A DNA stretch of 64,000 bases from Emmonsiellopsis sp. PD_33 (Eukaryota; Ascomycota; Eurotiomycetes; Onygenales; Ajellomycetaceae): NCBI GenBank assembly GCA_032988165.1, contig JANTQF010000144.1:1-64000 (forward strand), in the 5' to 3' direction. A program made the position numbers and the translations under genes. This document shows, piece after piece, positions 46,194 to 57,000 of this stretch. Position 1 is the stretch's first letter, and each line of letters begins with the position of its first letter. The notes below the pieces were generated by a model. It saw nothing but the letters and a program-made list of their open reading frames with translations. It did not search any database and was not told the DNA's origin.

Positions 46194-47471
46194 GGAGTGG
46201 TGGGATAAGGGATGGGGGATGGGATTGGGATGGATGTGTGGGGGGGGGGGGTACGCATGGCGCATACCTGCGTCTCCGTTAGAGGGAGAGGTATGCTTTG
46301 GTACTTTGACCGGTGTCTTTCAGGAGTTTAGAGCGGACGGGAGAAGGAGAGGGAGGCGTGGGAACCAACTGCGAATCAATCAACCCCCTCCGTTCCCCGG
46401 AGGCTGGTACGAACTAGTAGGAAGATAACCGCCCTCACCACCCTTTTTCCAGCTTTGATATATATCTACGGATATACTCCAACCACGCGGCACAAGCGAA
46501 CAAGAGCCGAGCCGATGGACACCGCACCCCCTCCCGCTACCAACCTCCCCATCCATCCCTCCACCATCCATTCTTCTTAAATTTCTTTTTTTTCATTCAT
46601 GTATCGCATAGCATTTCCTTCTCCTTCTCCATTTCCTGTTTTTTCTCTCTCTTTTTGTTAAACCCGTTTGCACCATTTGTACTGTACAATAAATATTTCT
46701 CGACGTTTTATGTAAAAACCTTTCTCTTCCCTATCCCATCCATTTCTCATTTTATTAGTTACCAAATCATATAGAAAATCAAATGCTCTTCATCTACTTA
46801 TCTTCTTCTCTTTTAAAACTCCCACCATCCATCCCACCCCCCGCCATTTCTCTAAACATCCTATCCATCCAGCCATTAATCCATCTTACCCGTGCGTGGG
46901 TCCGTAGGAATCACATATCTAGAGTAACTAACTCAGGGGAACCCTCTCCCCCACCCCCTGAATATAACCAACCATAACCTACCTACTTATTAGTACAACC
47001 TCAACAAGAGCCTAGAACGAAAAAAAAAAGGACAAAAAAAAAAGAAAAGATGTATTTACTAGAATTCATACCCTGGATACATCTCAGCACGCATCACTCC
47101 CTCCCTCCACCCAAGTCGAATAAACGGTGCCCGCCACGTCTTAAGCATATAAAGCAAAGCTCAAAACTTGAAAAACCAGAGTTATATATCACTTTTTATA
47201 CAAAGCCATTTATTCCCCCCCTCATCAGACCAACTCAACTCAAGTAATCAGGTTAGACAGACTTCCATCTCTAGTGTGAGAAAGAGAGAAAATGAAAGTT
47301 CCCTATCAACACACACACACATGCATGGACTGACTCATTTTTTTGAAAATGCAAGGTTCCAAACGCCATCCCCGTCAAGAAAAGTAAGATGAATTGAAAA
47401 AGAATGAAAGAATAAAAGACGCCACGAGAAGAGAAGAAGTCATGGTAGGAAAAAGGGGGAAAAATCAAGAA
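46194..47471. other. Convergent spacer MRPL33/DPL1
   Basis: This is a 1.28-kb convergent spacer. It contains a 12-base poly-G run (46240-46251), T/C-rich blocks (about 46580-46660) and A-rich blocks (about 47020-47050). Short open frames are low-complexity and no domain is seen. Confidence 0.5.
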
Positions 47472-49374
47472 TCAAGTAAGGTACAACGTATCCAAATACC
47501 CCTCAGCCAACCGACTGACAATGCTCTTATCAGGTAGGCTGCCCGCAACACCATACAAGGCAGACGCATCACCACGGTGCTTTTCACCCTTGTTTCCCTG
47601 CCTCTTCCGTTCTTCCGACTTGGCCTTTTCCTGCTCTACAACAAGTACGAGGTCTTCAATCAGCTGGTCGACAGCCGTGGCAGTGAGGGCCGTGAATGCC
47701 ATATGCATAGCTCCAGGGGATTGCAGGGCGCTGAGATGCCAGCCCTTGGCGGTGAGCTCATCCGAGACATCGTAGATATATACGTCTGGCGTTTTGGAGG
47801 TGAAGGCGACGACGCTGACCATGGGATGTCCGACGACTTGGAGGCATTTAGAAAGAGTGGGGTGCTCGCGGATTGCTTCTTCGAGTTTCTTGGCTGCGCC
47901 GATGATTTGGTGGCAGGAATCCACGAAGCCAGATTCACCCATGGCCATCAAGGTGGCCCAGCAGCCAGCAATCAACGCGCCAGGACGGGATCCAGCAATC
48001 GAGGGCGAGGCGTAGACACCACCTGACCATTCTGGCAGAATGAAGTACTGGTAGCTGCGGATCAGGCGGTTACGATAGAGAACCACAGAGTTACCCTTGG
48101 GAGCGAAGCCGTATTTGTGCGTGTCAACACTGATACTGGTAACTCCTGGCAGACGGAAATCAAAGCCGCCCTCGTCCTCGTAAGGAGATGGATAGCCAGC
48201 ACGTTTGAGGAAGGCAATCATGAACGAGCCAAGACAACAGTCAACGTGAAGGGGGATCTTGTACTTGACAGCAAGTTTGGACAAGGCAGGAATTTCGTCA
48301 ACAATCCCATGAGGGAAGTTGGGAGCGGAGCCAACCAGGAGCACGGTATTGGGATTGATGAGGCGACGGACAGCGGCAACATCCACCTTGTACTCTGGCG
48401 CAGGGCACGGGACGGAATGCACCTTGATGCCGAAATACTGGCCAGCCTTATTAAAAGCGGCATGGGCGGTTTGGGGAATGATCCTGGTAAAAGTTCAGCA
48501 CTTACCCTGCAAAGCAAACAGGGGCAAAAATCTTACATCTCAGGTTCCGTAATGCGCCGCTCGACATATCCCTTTTGACGAGCCGACAAGCAGGCCATGA
48601 GAATCGACTCCGTTCCACCGCTAGTGGTCACACCAGCAGCGCCTTCTGGACCATTGAAAAGGGCAAGCACCTATCCTCCAAGTCAGCAACCAGTGAAAAA
48701 ACAGTACTCATGAAAAAGGATATAGAACCCACCATAGCCACAATCTCGGCCTCCATCTTCCTCACACCAGGAAACACATCCGGATGGATCGGGTTAGCCA
48801 CGGCAAAAGTCCCATATGCCTCTGTCTGCAGCTGCACCAGGTCCTTCTGGCCATGGTACACGGCACCACTGACCCTGCCATCCTCCCAGCTGGTATGGTC
48901 CATGCCAATCAGCTTCTCCAGCTCAGCGCGTACCAGTTCAGAGGTCCATCCTTGCTTGGGCAAGCTCATGTATTTGACGATGCCGGGACCCTGCGGGGCC
49001 AGCTTGTTCTCGAGCTTGGTGATGGTCTCGGCTACTTGCTTGTCGACTTGGCCGCGGACACCAGGGGCACGCAGGAAGAGGCCATAGGCGATGAGGCGCA
49101 GGTAGGCGTAGACATTGCGGACGGTGCCGACGAGGCCGTGGCCGCGCAGGGTGTAGAAGGATTTGCGGGCGACGCGGAAGAGGAAGAGGGCGAAGACTAG
49201 GTTGCGGAGGCTGTTGGGGAGCGGGTTAAGTTAGTTTCGCGGAATGTGGTAAGATAGAACAGAGTGGCATATGACGTACGCATTGATGCTTGCGAGGGAG
49301 AAGACGTTGGAGGAGGCCCTGCTGGCGGACATCAATTTGTTCTGCAGGGCCACGGGAAGCGCGGCATTGGACAT
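47472..49374 (-). CDS. DPL1: Sphingosine-1-phosphate lyase
   Basis: This ER-membrane PLP enzyme cleaves phosphorylated sphingoid bases to phosphoethanolamine and a long-chain aldehyde, the exit step of sphingolipid metabolism. Four exons (49374-49280, 49210-48733, 48670-48537, 48483-47472) give 572 residues. A hydrophobic segment at the start of exon 2 (NLVFALFLFRVA) fits the single membrane anchor. Group II decarboxylase-fold blocks follow: FNGPEGAAGVTTSGGTESIL, IPLHVDCCLGSFMIAFLKR and VTSISVDTHKYGFAPKGNS, where the Lys of HKYG is the expected PLP Schiff-base residue. The short introns of 53-69 bp all have GT/AG ends. Confidence 0.94.
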
Positions 49375-50447
49375 GGTAGGAGGAAACAGAGGATAGAGAG
49401 ACGAGACGATAAGGATAGCCTGGGGAGGGCGGGTGTTACATAGGAGAGGAGAGATGCAGAGGAGGATGTCGACGGGAGAGAAGACGGAGAGGAAAACAGA
49501 GAGAGGCTAGAGGGCGGCATTACCGCATCGGGCAGTCGGGACGTTGGGGCAAGTGGGGATCCGGCAATTTCTGGCTATGGCAAGATACCGCCGTGGTACT
49601 TGCACCCCGCGCAGAAAATAGCGGTGGCAAAATGTACCACGCAGGTACCAGACACACTCGCGCCTATGCAACGGTGACGAAGCTTGTGCTGCAGCTTGGA
49701 AATGTTGACGTTCAGGAAATAAGTGTCCCTCGGCTGCTTCTAGATTTCTGGGGGTGACATTTTCTCTTCCACCACGGGGATATGATATGTCTACAATACT
49801 CTTGTCAATTACAGATAGAGACACTCTTGCAGTATGTCTATTTGTAGAGCTTGTTTATTAAAGGGAAGAGTTGATCTGATGGCTGTCAATATGCCCAGTT
49901 TGTGCCGTATTCGTACTCGCACTCGCATTGGCTACCGACGATCCCTACAAGAGTGCGGGGATGGACTATGAAGGACGGTGGACAGACATGACAGAACAGA
50001 TGGAAGCCTGACCAGAAGATACAGAGAGATCTATCGTTCTTTTTGTCTAATATCTATAGATACTCAATCCAACCAGCCTCTAGATAAACAACACAAACCA
50101 GCAATAGGCAGCCAGCCAGGAACAGCCATCTATATCCAAAGTAGGGATGGTGGAGAGGTAGATTGCAGCAAAAAAAAATTAAAAGTACAAGTACATCGTT
50201 AGGAAAGCAACGCAGTGGAAACGCAAAAGACAGACACGGCTAACAAAACAAAAAGCACCAAAAGCAAGGAGGGTCGTGAGGAAGCGTAGGCAGGCAATGA
50301 AAACGGCGGAAGTGATCAAAAAGATCGCGTAAGGATATGGATCCAAACAAGGGGCTTTCTTTGTTTCTTTGCCAAAATATCAAAAAAATTCGCAACACAA
50401 GAGGTATCTATCTATATCCAACTATCGCGAATAGAGGGTATCATGAT
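49375..50447. other. Spacer between AAT1 3' end and DPL1 start
   Basis: This is a 1.07-kb spacer between two minus-strand genes. The left part is the DPL1 promoter and leader; the right part is the 3' untranslated region of the aspartate aminotransferase gene. No gene was seen. Confidence 0.5.
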
Positions 50448-52132
50448 CTATGCGGTAACCTTGTGGATGGCCTCTGCGAGGCGCTTGACGTTGGCGGTAG
50501 TGATGCCGGCAACGGAGATACGGCCGTCCTTGGTGGCGTAGACGGAGTGCTGGGGGTAACATGTTAGTTTGGGGTCCACTGATACGCGGGAAAGTAAATA
50601 TGGTCAGTCAATTGCTTACCTCCTTAGCGAGCTTCTCCATCTGCTCGGGCTTCAGGCCAGTGTATGCGAACATACCAATCTAAAATTACATCGCCCGTCA
50701 GCAATCTGTAACCCAATCCTTACATACATATAAAAACAAGAAAAAAGGGGGAAAAGGAAAACGAACCTGGCTGGTAATATGGCTCCAGTCATGCTTGCTG
50801 CCCAGCTCCTCGAGGTTCTTCTTGAGCAGAGCGCGCATCTTAATGATACGGTCAGCCATGCCCTTGACCTCACCGAGCCACTGCTCGTTCAGGGCCTTGT
50901 CGTTCAGGACGGTCGACGCAATGCGGGCACCGTGCACGGGAGGGTTGGAGTAGAGCGGGCGGACGAGAATCTTGATCTGCGAATCGACGCGCTTCTTCTC
51001 TTCGGCAGACTCGCAGACGACGGAGAATGCGCCGACACGCTCACCGTAGAGACCCTATATGTGATGTATGGTTAGTTCGAGTTCTCTTTTTTTTAATTTC
51101 ATTTCTAGCCCCTGGCTATTTCCCGTTCTCCCCCGAATAGTTTGACAACTCACCATATTCTTAGCAAAGCTCTGCGAAAGCACAACGCTGTGTCCCTCGC
51201 TGACGAAATGGCGGAGCGCGAATGCATCACGGTCCGTGCTTCCACTAGCAAAGCCCTGATAGGCCATATCGAAGAAAGCAAAGTGTCCCTTGGACTTCAT
51301 CACATCTGAAATCTGGCGCCACTGGGCCTCAGTGGGGTCGATACCAGTAGGGTTATGGGCACAGGCATGCAACAGGAACGCGCTGTTGGCAGGGGCATTC
51401 TTCATATCCTCAATCAGGCCCTCGAAATCGAGCCCGATGGTGTCCTTGTTGTAATAGCGGTACTTCTCAACCTGGAGACCGGAGTCCTGGAAGACGGCCG
51501 CATGGTTGGCCCAGCTGGGGGTGGGGATGTAGATTTTCTTGCCGTGGGGGTAGAAGCGCTCGAGGAAGGCTCCGCCTATCCGCAGGGCACCGGTGCCGGA
51601 GATGGTCTGGGTGATGGCAATGCGGTCCTCCTTGACGGCGGCGCTGGAGGGGCCAAAGGCGAGCTCGGCAGCGGCCTTGGTGAAGGCGGGCACACCGGTG
51701 ATGCCGGCGTATTCCTTGTCCAGGCGCGAGCTGACGACCTTGTCCTCTGCGGCGCGGACGGAGGGGAGGACGTAGGGCTTGCCTTGGTCGTCGCCTAGAG
51801 ATTTCAAGGGAACCTGTTAGTGAATATTCATACAAGGGCAGACATGAGATAAAACGGGCGGCATACGGTAAGCCCCAACACCCAAGTTGATTTTCTCCTT
51901 GAATGAGTCAGCCTTGAAGGCCTCGGTGATGCCCAAGATCGCATCCTGAAAAACAGCACCACGGTCAGCAATTACAGCCCGAAAACACGCCAGGTGGACT
52001 GGGAAACCATACGGGAGGGCCCTGGGGCACATTGGACCAGGTCGAAGCAGGGCGGGCTCCAGCAATGAGCACACGCCTGGAGGCGTCGCGAGTGGCCGCC
52101 TGTCGGCTGGCAACTCTCAAAGTGGACAACAT
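50448..52132 (-). CDS. AAT1: Aspartate aminotransferase, mitochondrial
   Basis: This PLP-dependent transaminase interconverts aspartate/2-oxoglutarate and oxaloacetate/glutamate and serves the malate-aspartate shuttle. Six exons (52132-52013, 51945-51867, 51794-51154, 51054-50767, 50679-50620, 50549-50448) sum to 429 residues. The N-terminus is Arg/Ala-rich (MLSTLRVASRQAATRDASRR), a mitochondrial presequence. Conserved class I blocks include FKEKINLGVGAYRDDQGKP, TISGTGALRIGGAFL and HACAHNPTGIDPTEAQW. The PLP lysine lies in SQSFAKNMGLYGERVG, which is assembled across an intron, and the C-terminus ends GRISVAGITTANVKRLAEAI. Its start codon is only about 330 bp from the transposon block to the right. 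Confidence 0.94.
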
Positions 52133-52460
52133 GGCGGGAAAAAAGAGGTCTAAAAATACGCAAAAAATGCAGCAAAGAGAGAATTAAAAATACAACGAGA
52201 GAAGCACTTGGCTAAAGACCGACAAGAGCAACGAAAGAACGCACAGGGGCGGGTTATCAGCGACTGATGTTGAGGAGGTGTAGGGGAGGGAAGGGAAAAA
52301 AAAGTCATCCGCGAAAACCAAAAAGTCGGATTGATATAGCTGTCCGGCTGGCTTTGTCCACTCAGCACTGTCCAGCCCCCAAACCCGCCCGCCGCGCTCT
52401 GCTCACCGAAACACGCCTAGCAGCCTCTCTCTCCAGCCGGTTCCGCCATTCGTTTACTAA
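52133..52460 (-). promoter_or_regulatory. AAT1 promoter/leader region ending at composition boundary
   Basis: This is the last stretch with normal CpG content. It should contain the AAT1 promoter and leader on the minus strand. At 52461 the sequence switches to AT-rich, CpG-poor DNA, so the transposon block starts within the immediate upstream region of the gene. Confidence 0.55.
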
Positions 52461-52489
52461 GGCCGTGTTCAGTGCAGAGTGCAGATCTG
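52461..52489 (+). repeat. Candidate DNA-transposon left terminus flanked by TAA
   Basis: The sequence GGCCGTGTTCAGTGCAGAGT begins directly after a TAA and exactly where composition changes. PIF/Harbinger elements often start GG(C/G)C and make TWA target duplications, and the next gene is a Myb/SANT-like protein, as carried by such elements. The right terminus is not in this window, so this is only a candidate. Confidence 0.3.
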
Positions 52490-52886
52490 ATGTTCCCAGA
52501 TGTCACAGAGTGGATCGTAATCTCATACACACAAAAATAGCATGTATTTGATTCCATGGTGGATCCACAGGCACTATACCAGATTAATGTTAGTTTTTGA
52601 ATACAAAATCACATCATGATACAATGAAAACAGTCATCCTCCTATATTTCCATGGTTTCACACATCAAAAACAGAAAATATGGCAGATTTGAGCTATATC
52701 TTATCACCCAGCAATATTGAATTCAATGGAACTTACCCTATCCAACATTTAAATCCCTCAACCCAACTAAATACACCTATTTCAATGTGTATCACCAATG
52801 ACATCAAAGTCTTTCTGCTGTGGGAATCCTCAGACAATGAGATGAATGATATGACCTACCCTACCCAGCCTATCTAGCTAACTTAG

Positions 52887-52931
52887 CCTACACAGCCTAC
52901 ACAGCCTACACAGCCTATACAGCCTACACAG
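52887..52931 (+). repeat. Five tandem copies of a 9-bp unit CCTACACAG
   Basis: Five head-to-tail units are present; the fourth has one C-to-T change. In the Myb/SANT-like frame each unit encodes Pro-Thr-Gln (Pro-Ile-Gln in the changed copy). There are no spacers, so this is a coding minisatellite and not a CRISPR array. Confidence 0.9.
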
Positions 52932-53067
52932 CAGTGTAATGGGCATAGTAGGGCCAGTAAAAAGGATGTTAGCACCCATATCATCAAGTGGTCTCCAGCA
53001 ATGGAGACAGCCCTGTTGGACAGCCTACTAAAGATAATACATGAGAGGTTTGAAGCAGATAGGGGCT

Positions 53068-53072
53068 TTAAA
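53068..53072 (+). repeat. Target-site duplication, left copy (TTAAA)
   Basis: TTAAA lies directly before the 5' LTR. The matching right copy at 62767-62771 reads TCAAA, one C/T difference in a CpA context. Removing the element and one copy restores a continuous Myb/SANT-like frame, which independently supports both boundaries. Confidence 0.8.
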
Positions 53073-53222
53073 TGCTACACATGCAGCATCACTTCTATAG
53101 CATGTAGTAGCTTAGTCAGCTCTGACAGCCCCAGTGATGTATAGACATCATGGAGCCTCCACACTTCAAAGAGAATCAAGTCTTTTTCTATGAATCTTAT
53201 TACACACTGCATTCTTGTTACA
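53073..53222 (+). repeat. 5' LTR (150 bp)
   Basis: It begins TGCTACACATGCAGCATCAC and ends GCATTCTTGTTACA. It aligns end to end without gaps to 62617-62766. Nearly all differences are transitions (C/T or G/A), as expected from point mutation acting on two copies after insertion. Confidence 0.88.
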
Positions 53223-53230
53223 ATTAGTAG

Positions 53231-53995
53231 CATGTCTTGAGTTTCAATGAGTTATCCAAAGAAACAAATCCAACCCTCTGTAGGCTCTCACCAGAAAACC
53301 TACCCCTCACCTTCAATAATAGACTCTATGAGATGTCTGTGAGCCTTACAGTTGAAACCATCTAACTAGCCTACCACCTAACCTCATATGCAACTAATAA
53401 TGGTCCTTATATTTGCACAGTGAGTCAAGATGTTCTTCAAGTAGCCAAGTACATAACTATCACTATGGAATACTCAGAGGCCTCATTGAAGTCAAACACT
53501 CTACTCACAAGCTGAGCCTGAACTTGCAGTGCCAGCATAGAAATAGAGAGTTAAGATGTGGTAGAACTTCCAACATACCTAGTAGATTGAATGATTGATA
53601 AAGCATCTTTCTGAAGTGACATCAAATGATTTATACATGATATAAAATCACTACTAAAGGACCCTAACTGCCCAGCTTTCATATGATCACATATACCCCC
53701 TATACTCTCATCTAAGTCCTCCAAATCATCACAACAGCTCTTAGTCCTACCCTTAACTGAGCAAATAATAACAAACAAGCAGACAACAGCTTTAGAGACA
53801 GAAGCCCTAATAGATAATTCAGAAGGAACTATAATAAATGTAGTAGTAAATATTCTATATCCTTCTGATGCTTACTTTAAAACTGTTCAGAAGCTAAATC
53901 TAATTGCCTGTTTGAGTAACCCACAACTTAAACTTCCAACACTGAATGCTAGGGCATTCATAACTATCTCAAAGTTAGCTCAGAATTCAAAATAA
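53231..53995 (+). pseudogene. Unrecognised frame upstream of gag (leader ORF)
   Basis: Frame 2 reads coherently for about 250 codons, interrupted by roughly eight nonsense codons, with its last 110 codons open. The first in-frame ATG is 53333. Readable parts include SKETNPTLCRLSPENLPLTF, ICTVSQDVLQVAKYITITME, VLPLTEQIITNKQTTALETE and KLNLIACLSNPQLKLPTLNA. It ends at TAA 53993-53995. A CT-rich stretch of about 75 bp separates it from the gag ATG, so it seems to be its own frame and not the start of gag. I recognise no domain. Confidence 0.5.
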
Positions 53996-54070
53996 ACAAA
54001 TCTAGCCTCTCACTCTTCTTTTCTCCTCTTTACTGCATTTCTCCCATCTTCCTTTTCATCCTTATTTATA

Positions 54071-57000
54071 ATGTCAAATGTGAGATTTACCATTCAAGAT
54101 GCTAACAACAACACTTAACTAATAGAAGTTTCATAACATCAGAGTCTACTCTCTATTATGTCATTAGCAATCAACCAACTCTGAGATCATCTATTCAGGC
54201 AGAATGACCAATTGTCTCAGCAAAACACTCACATTTACTGGGCTAACAATCCTGACCTAGTATACCCATCAAGAAAACATCTAGTTAGACTAATTAAGTC
54301 ATTGAATAGAATGGCCAACAACAACACTGATATGCTTACTATTAATAGCACTGCCACCCCAGCTGCATTAATAAATGATGATAGTTTATTCATTAAATAG
54401 ATATACACTATCACTCAACTGGTCTGAGAGCAGCTTCATGAGACTCTCACTGAGTTAGGAGTTAGCATGCCATGCTAATAAACATCTAATAAGAGTAATC
54501 ATTAACCCTCTCCTGATCAAGATAATGAAGGCCCAGAAGAACCAGCCTGCAGATATAGTGCTAGCCTGGCATCCAGCCATCAGACTCAAGATGGTTAAGG
54601 AAGCTAATATACTTCATATATGTCCAATGCCTCATGGAAGGTGACAGATATTGGGATTTTCTGACCAGATACTACTAGATCCAATGACATTTAAAATAAA
54701 GACTACAGAACCTACTACTAAGATGTCTTCTCCTTTACCATCTATATCAAAATGGCAGCACAATTAAGAGATGTGATAGTTATCAAATAGGACTTACTGA
54801 TCTGTTTCTGCAGCACAGCCAACACATGGTAGATTTTAGAAGTATCAGATGTGACTAGATATAGCCTCCTAAATCACCCAGACAGTGTAACACAAATCTG
54901 CAAAGCTCTGAAGATGTGATTTAGAATGGCACCCAGTAAGTCCCTTAATAAGTTTGACAAGATGTACTATATAGTACAGGATGCCTGGAATGGCCATAGT
55001 ATTATAGCATTCACAGCTGAGCTGATCCACACAGCTAAACACTGTGGCCACAGTGATAATGAAAACATGTTAGTCCTACACCTATGAAAGCACCTCAACC
55101 TACCTCTACACCTCACAGTGAACAAACTTGATCCCAGAATAATCATGGAGAAGTTCATTACTCTCTTGATCAAGAAGTAATACAACTGAGAGAATAAGTA
55201 CTGCTGAAATAACTATCATGAGTATAATCAGCTCATTAAAGACACCTATTAACCACAGAACTTCTAGAACAGAAGGGACAGCTACAGCTCACAGAAATAA
55301 CACACTTACAATGACTATTAGAATAATGGGCCCAATTAGGATAAGAAACCCCAGGGTGAAGTCAGGCTCAATAATCAGGACTGCTAAAATAATAACCAGT
55401 ACCTTAATAGCTATTATAATCAGAATAATCAATGCTATTAGAATTACCAGAATAATAATTATAATAATAATTACTAATATTAGGATAACAACAACTTCTG
55501 ATGACAGAACAACTATGGAAATACCAGCTATCAAAGGTATGATATATAGGTAAACTGGGCTGATAGTCAACAGGAAGATAACTAACAAAACAATCAAGAT
55601 AATGCAGACCAGCAGGATGATAATCCTCATGAAGAGATCAATAATTACTTAGCCTTTAATGATGAGTATAACACTTTTAACTGCCTAAACTGCAATGTAA
55701 CCTTTGCATCCAACAATCAATTATATGACCACATTGTAGAGCACCACATAGATGAGGACAGACCAGCTACTTGGCATATTAACACCTCACTATCAGTGAT
55801 TTCATTCAGAAGGCTACAGGCATACACTTCAGACAGAATGACTTTCCAGTTTTAGTATTATACTACAGTGAAGGCATTTATCATGAAGTCCAACATGACA
55901 GATAATGTATATTTAGACAGTGGATGCACCATAATACTCATCAACCACAACTGGCTCAAGCAGCAAGATCTAGAAGTCAAGATAATCCAATTCAAGCCTA
56001 TAATAGTATGAGGCATTAGTAAAGGATCAGTTTCATTAGAGATTATAATAATCCCACTCTATATGCTAGTAATACTATCATCTGGAAAGCCCATGATTGC
56101 CCAACTCTTCATTGAAGCCCACATTGTTGATAACCTATAAGCAAAGCTACTTATAGGGGTAGATAACCTCAGACTAGAGGGCCTGGTCCTGGATTTCCTG
56201 AGCTGAAAGACTCAATTAACACAATGTCATAATGTAGCTGTTAATCTCACTTTAACCTCAAAGTTAAACCATCAGGCAAATCAGCCTCTATATGCTACTA
56301 CTAGTATTACAGTGCTATTAGGGGCAGAAGTGAGGATCCCTGTTCACACCCAAGGAAAGATAGAGCTCCCAGAGAATAAGGACTATCTATTTGAACCATC
56401 TAACCCACAGCTCACATTCCACATGCATACTATGGATCACATGTTACCATTCATTCAGGCAAGGAATGACAGTAAGAAGCCTGTTCACATCTCACATCAT
56501 TTAAAGTTGAAGACTCTGCAAGAGATAAAATTCACAGATGGGTTTCATGTGGCAGATAAAGTAATAATACTAGCAACCACAGAGAACTCAGCTCACAACC
56601 ATCAGCAGATAAAGATCATACAGAACAGCACAAATGAGACCATGCTGAACAACAGGGTGACTATATATCATAAGGATAATGAGATAAAGGAGATCTTCAC
56701 AGACCTTATTAAGAAATATAGTAATATTTTCATCAATCATGGAGAATTTACAGATATTCTACAGGAAAAGTGGATGAGAGTACTACTCAAGTAGGAAGCT
56801 ACTCTATCTAAGACAGTGAAAATATACCTAGTAGGTCCAGAGGACCACAAATATATAGACAATACATTTGATAAGCTATACTCATAAGGAAGGATAAGCT
56901 GGGCAAGGACTCATACTTGCTCAGCCTACCTAGTATTTGTAGTATAATGGATGATATATCATGAAGGAAAACCCATGAGAAAGGGACAAATCATAGTGGA

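Larger units (their letters stand above)
52680..53072 (+). pseudogene. Myb/SANT-like protein gene, 5' part, interrupted by LTR element
   Basis: The frame starts MADLSYILSPSNIEFN and carries two nonsense codons (52875 and a few codons later), followed by a Pro-Thr-Gln repeat. It then enters a Myb/SANT-like DNA-binding domain: IIKWSPAMETALLDSLL and IHERFEADRGFK. The domain stops at GFK exactly where the retrotransposon LTR begins. Reading resumes in the same frame at 62772 with the next residues of the domain. The stops are of the type made by C-to-T or G-to-A change. Myb/SANT-like proteins of this form are usually transposon-encoded or transposon-derived in fungi; the original start is assumed to be 52680. 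Confidence 0.72.

Noticed and set aside
52887..52931. Short tandem repeats considered as a CRISPR array
   Set aside because: The units are 9 bp, contiguous without spacers, in a eukaryotic nuclear sequence; this is a coding minisatellite.
55218..55553. Plus-strand Ile/Thr-rich and minus-strand Ile/Val-rich open frames
   Set aside because: Both are shadows of the Asn/Gln/Tyr-rich part of gag, which lies in a different frame and is continuous with the rest of gag-pol.
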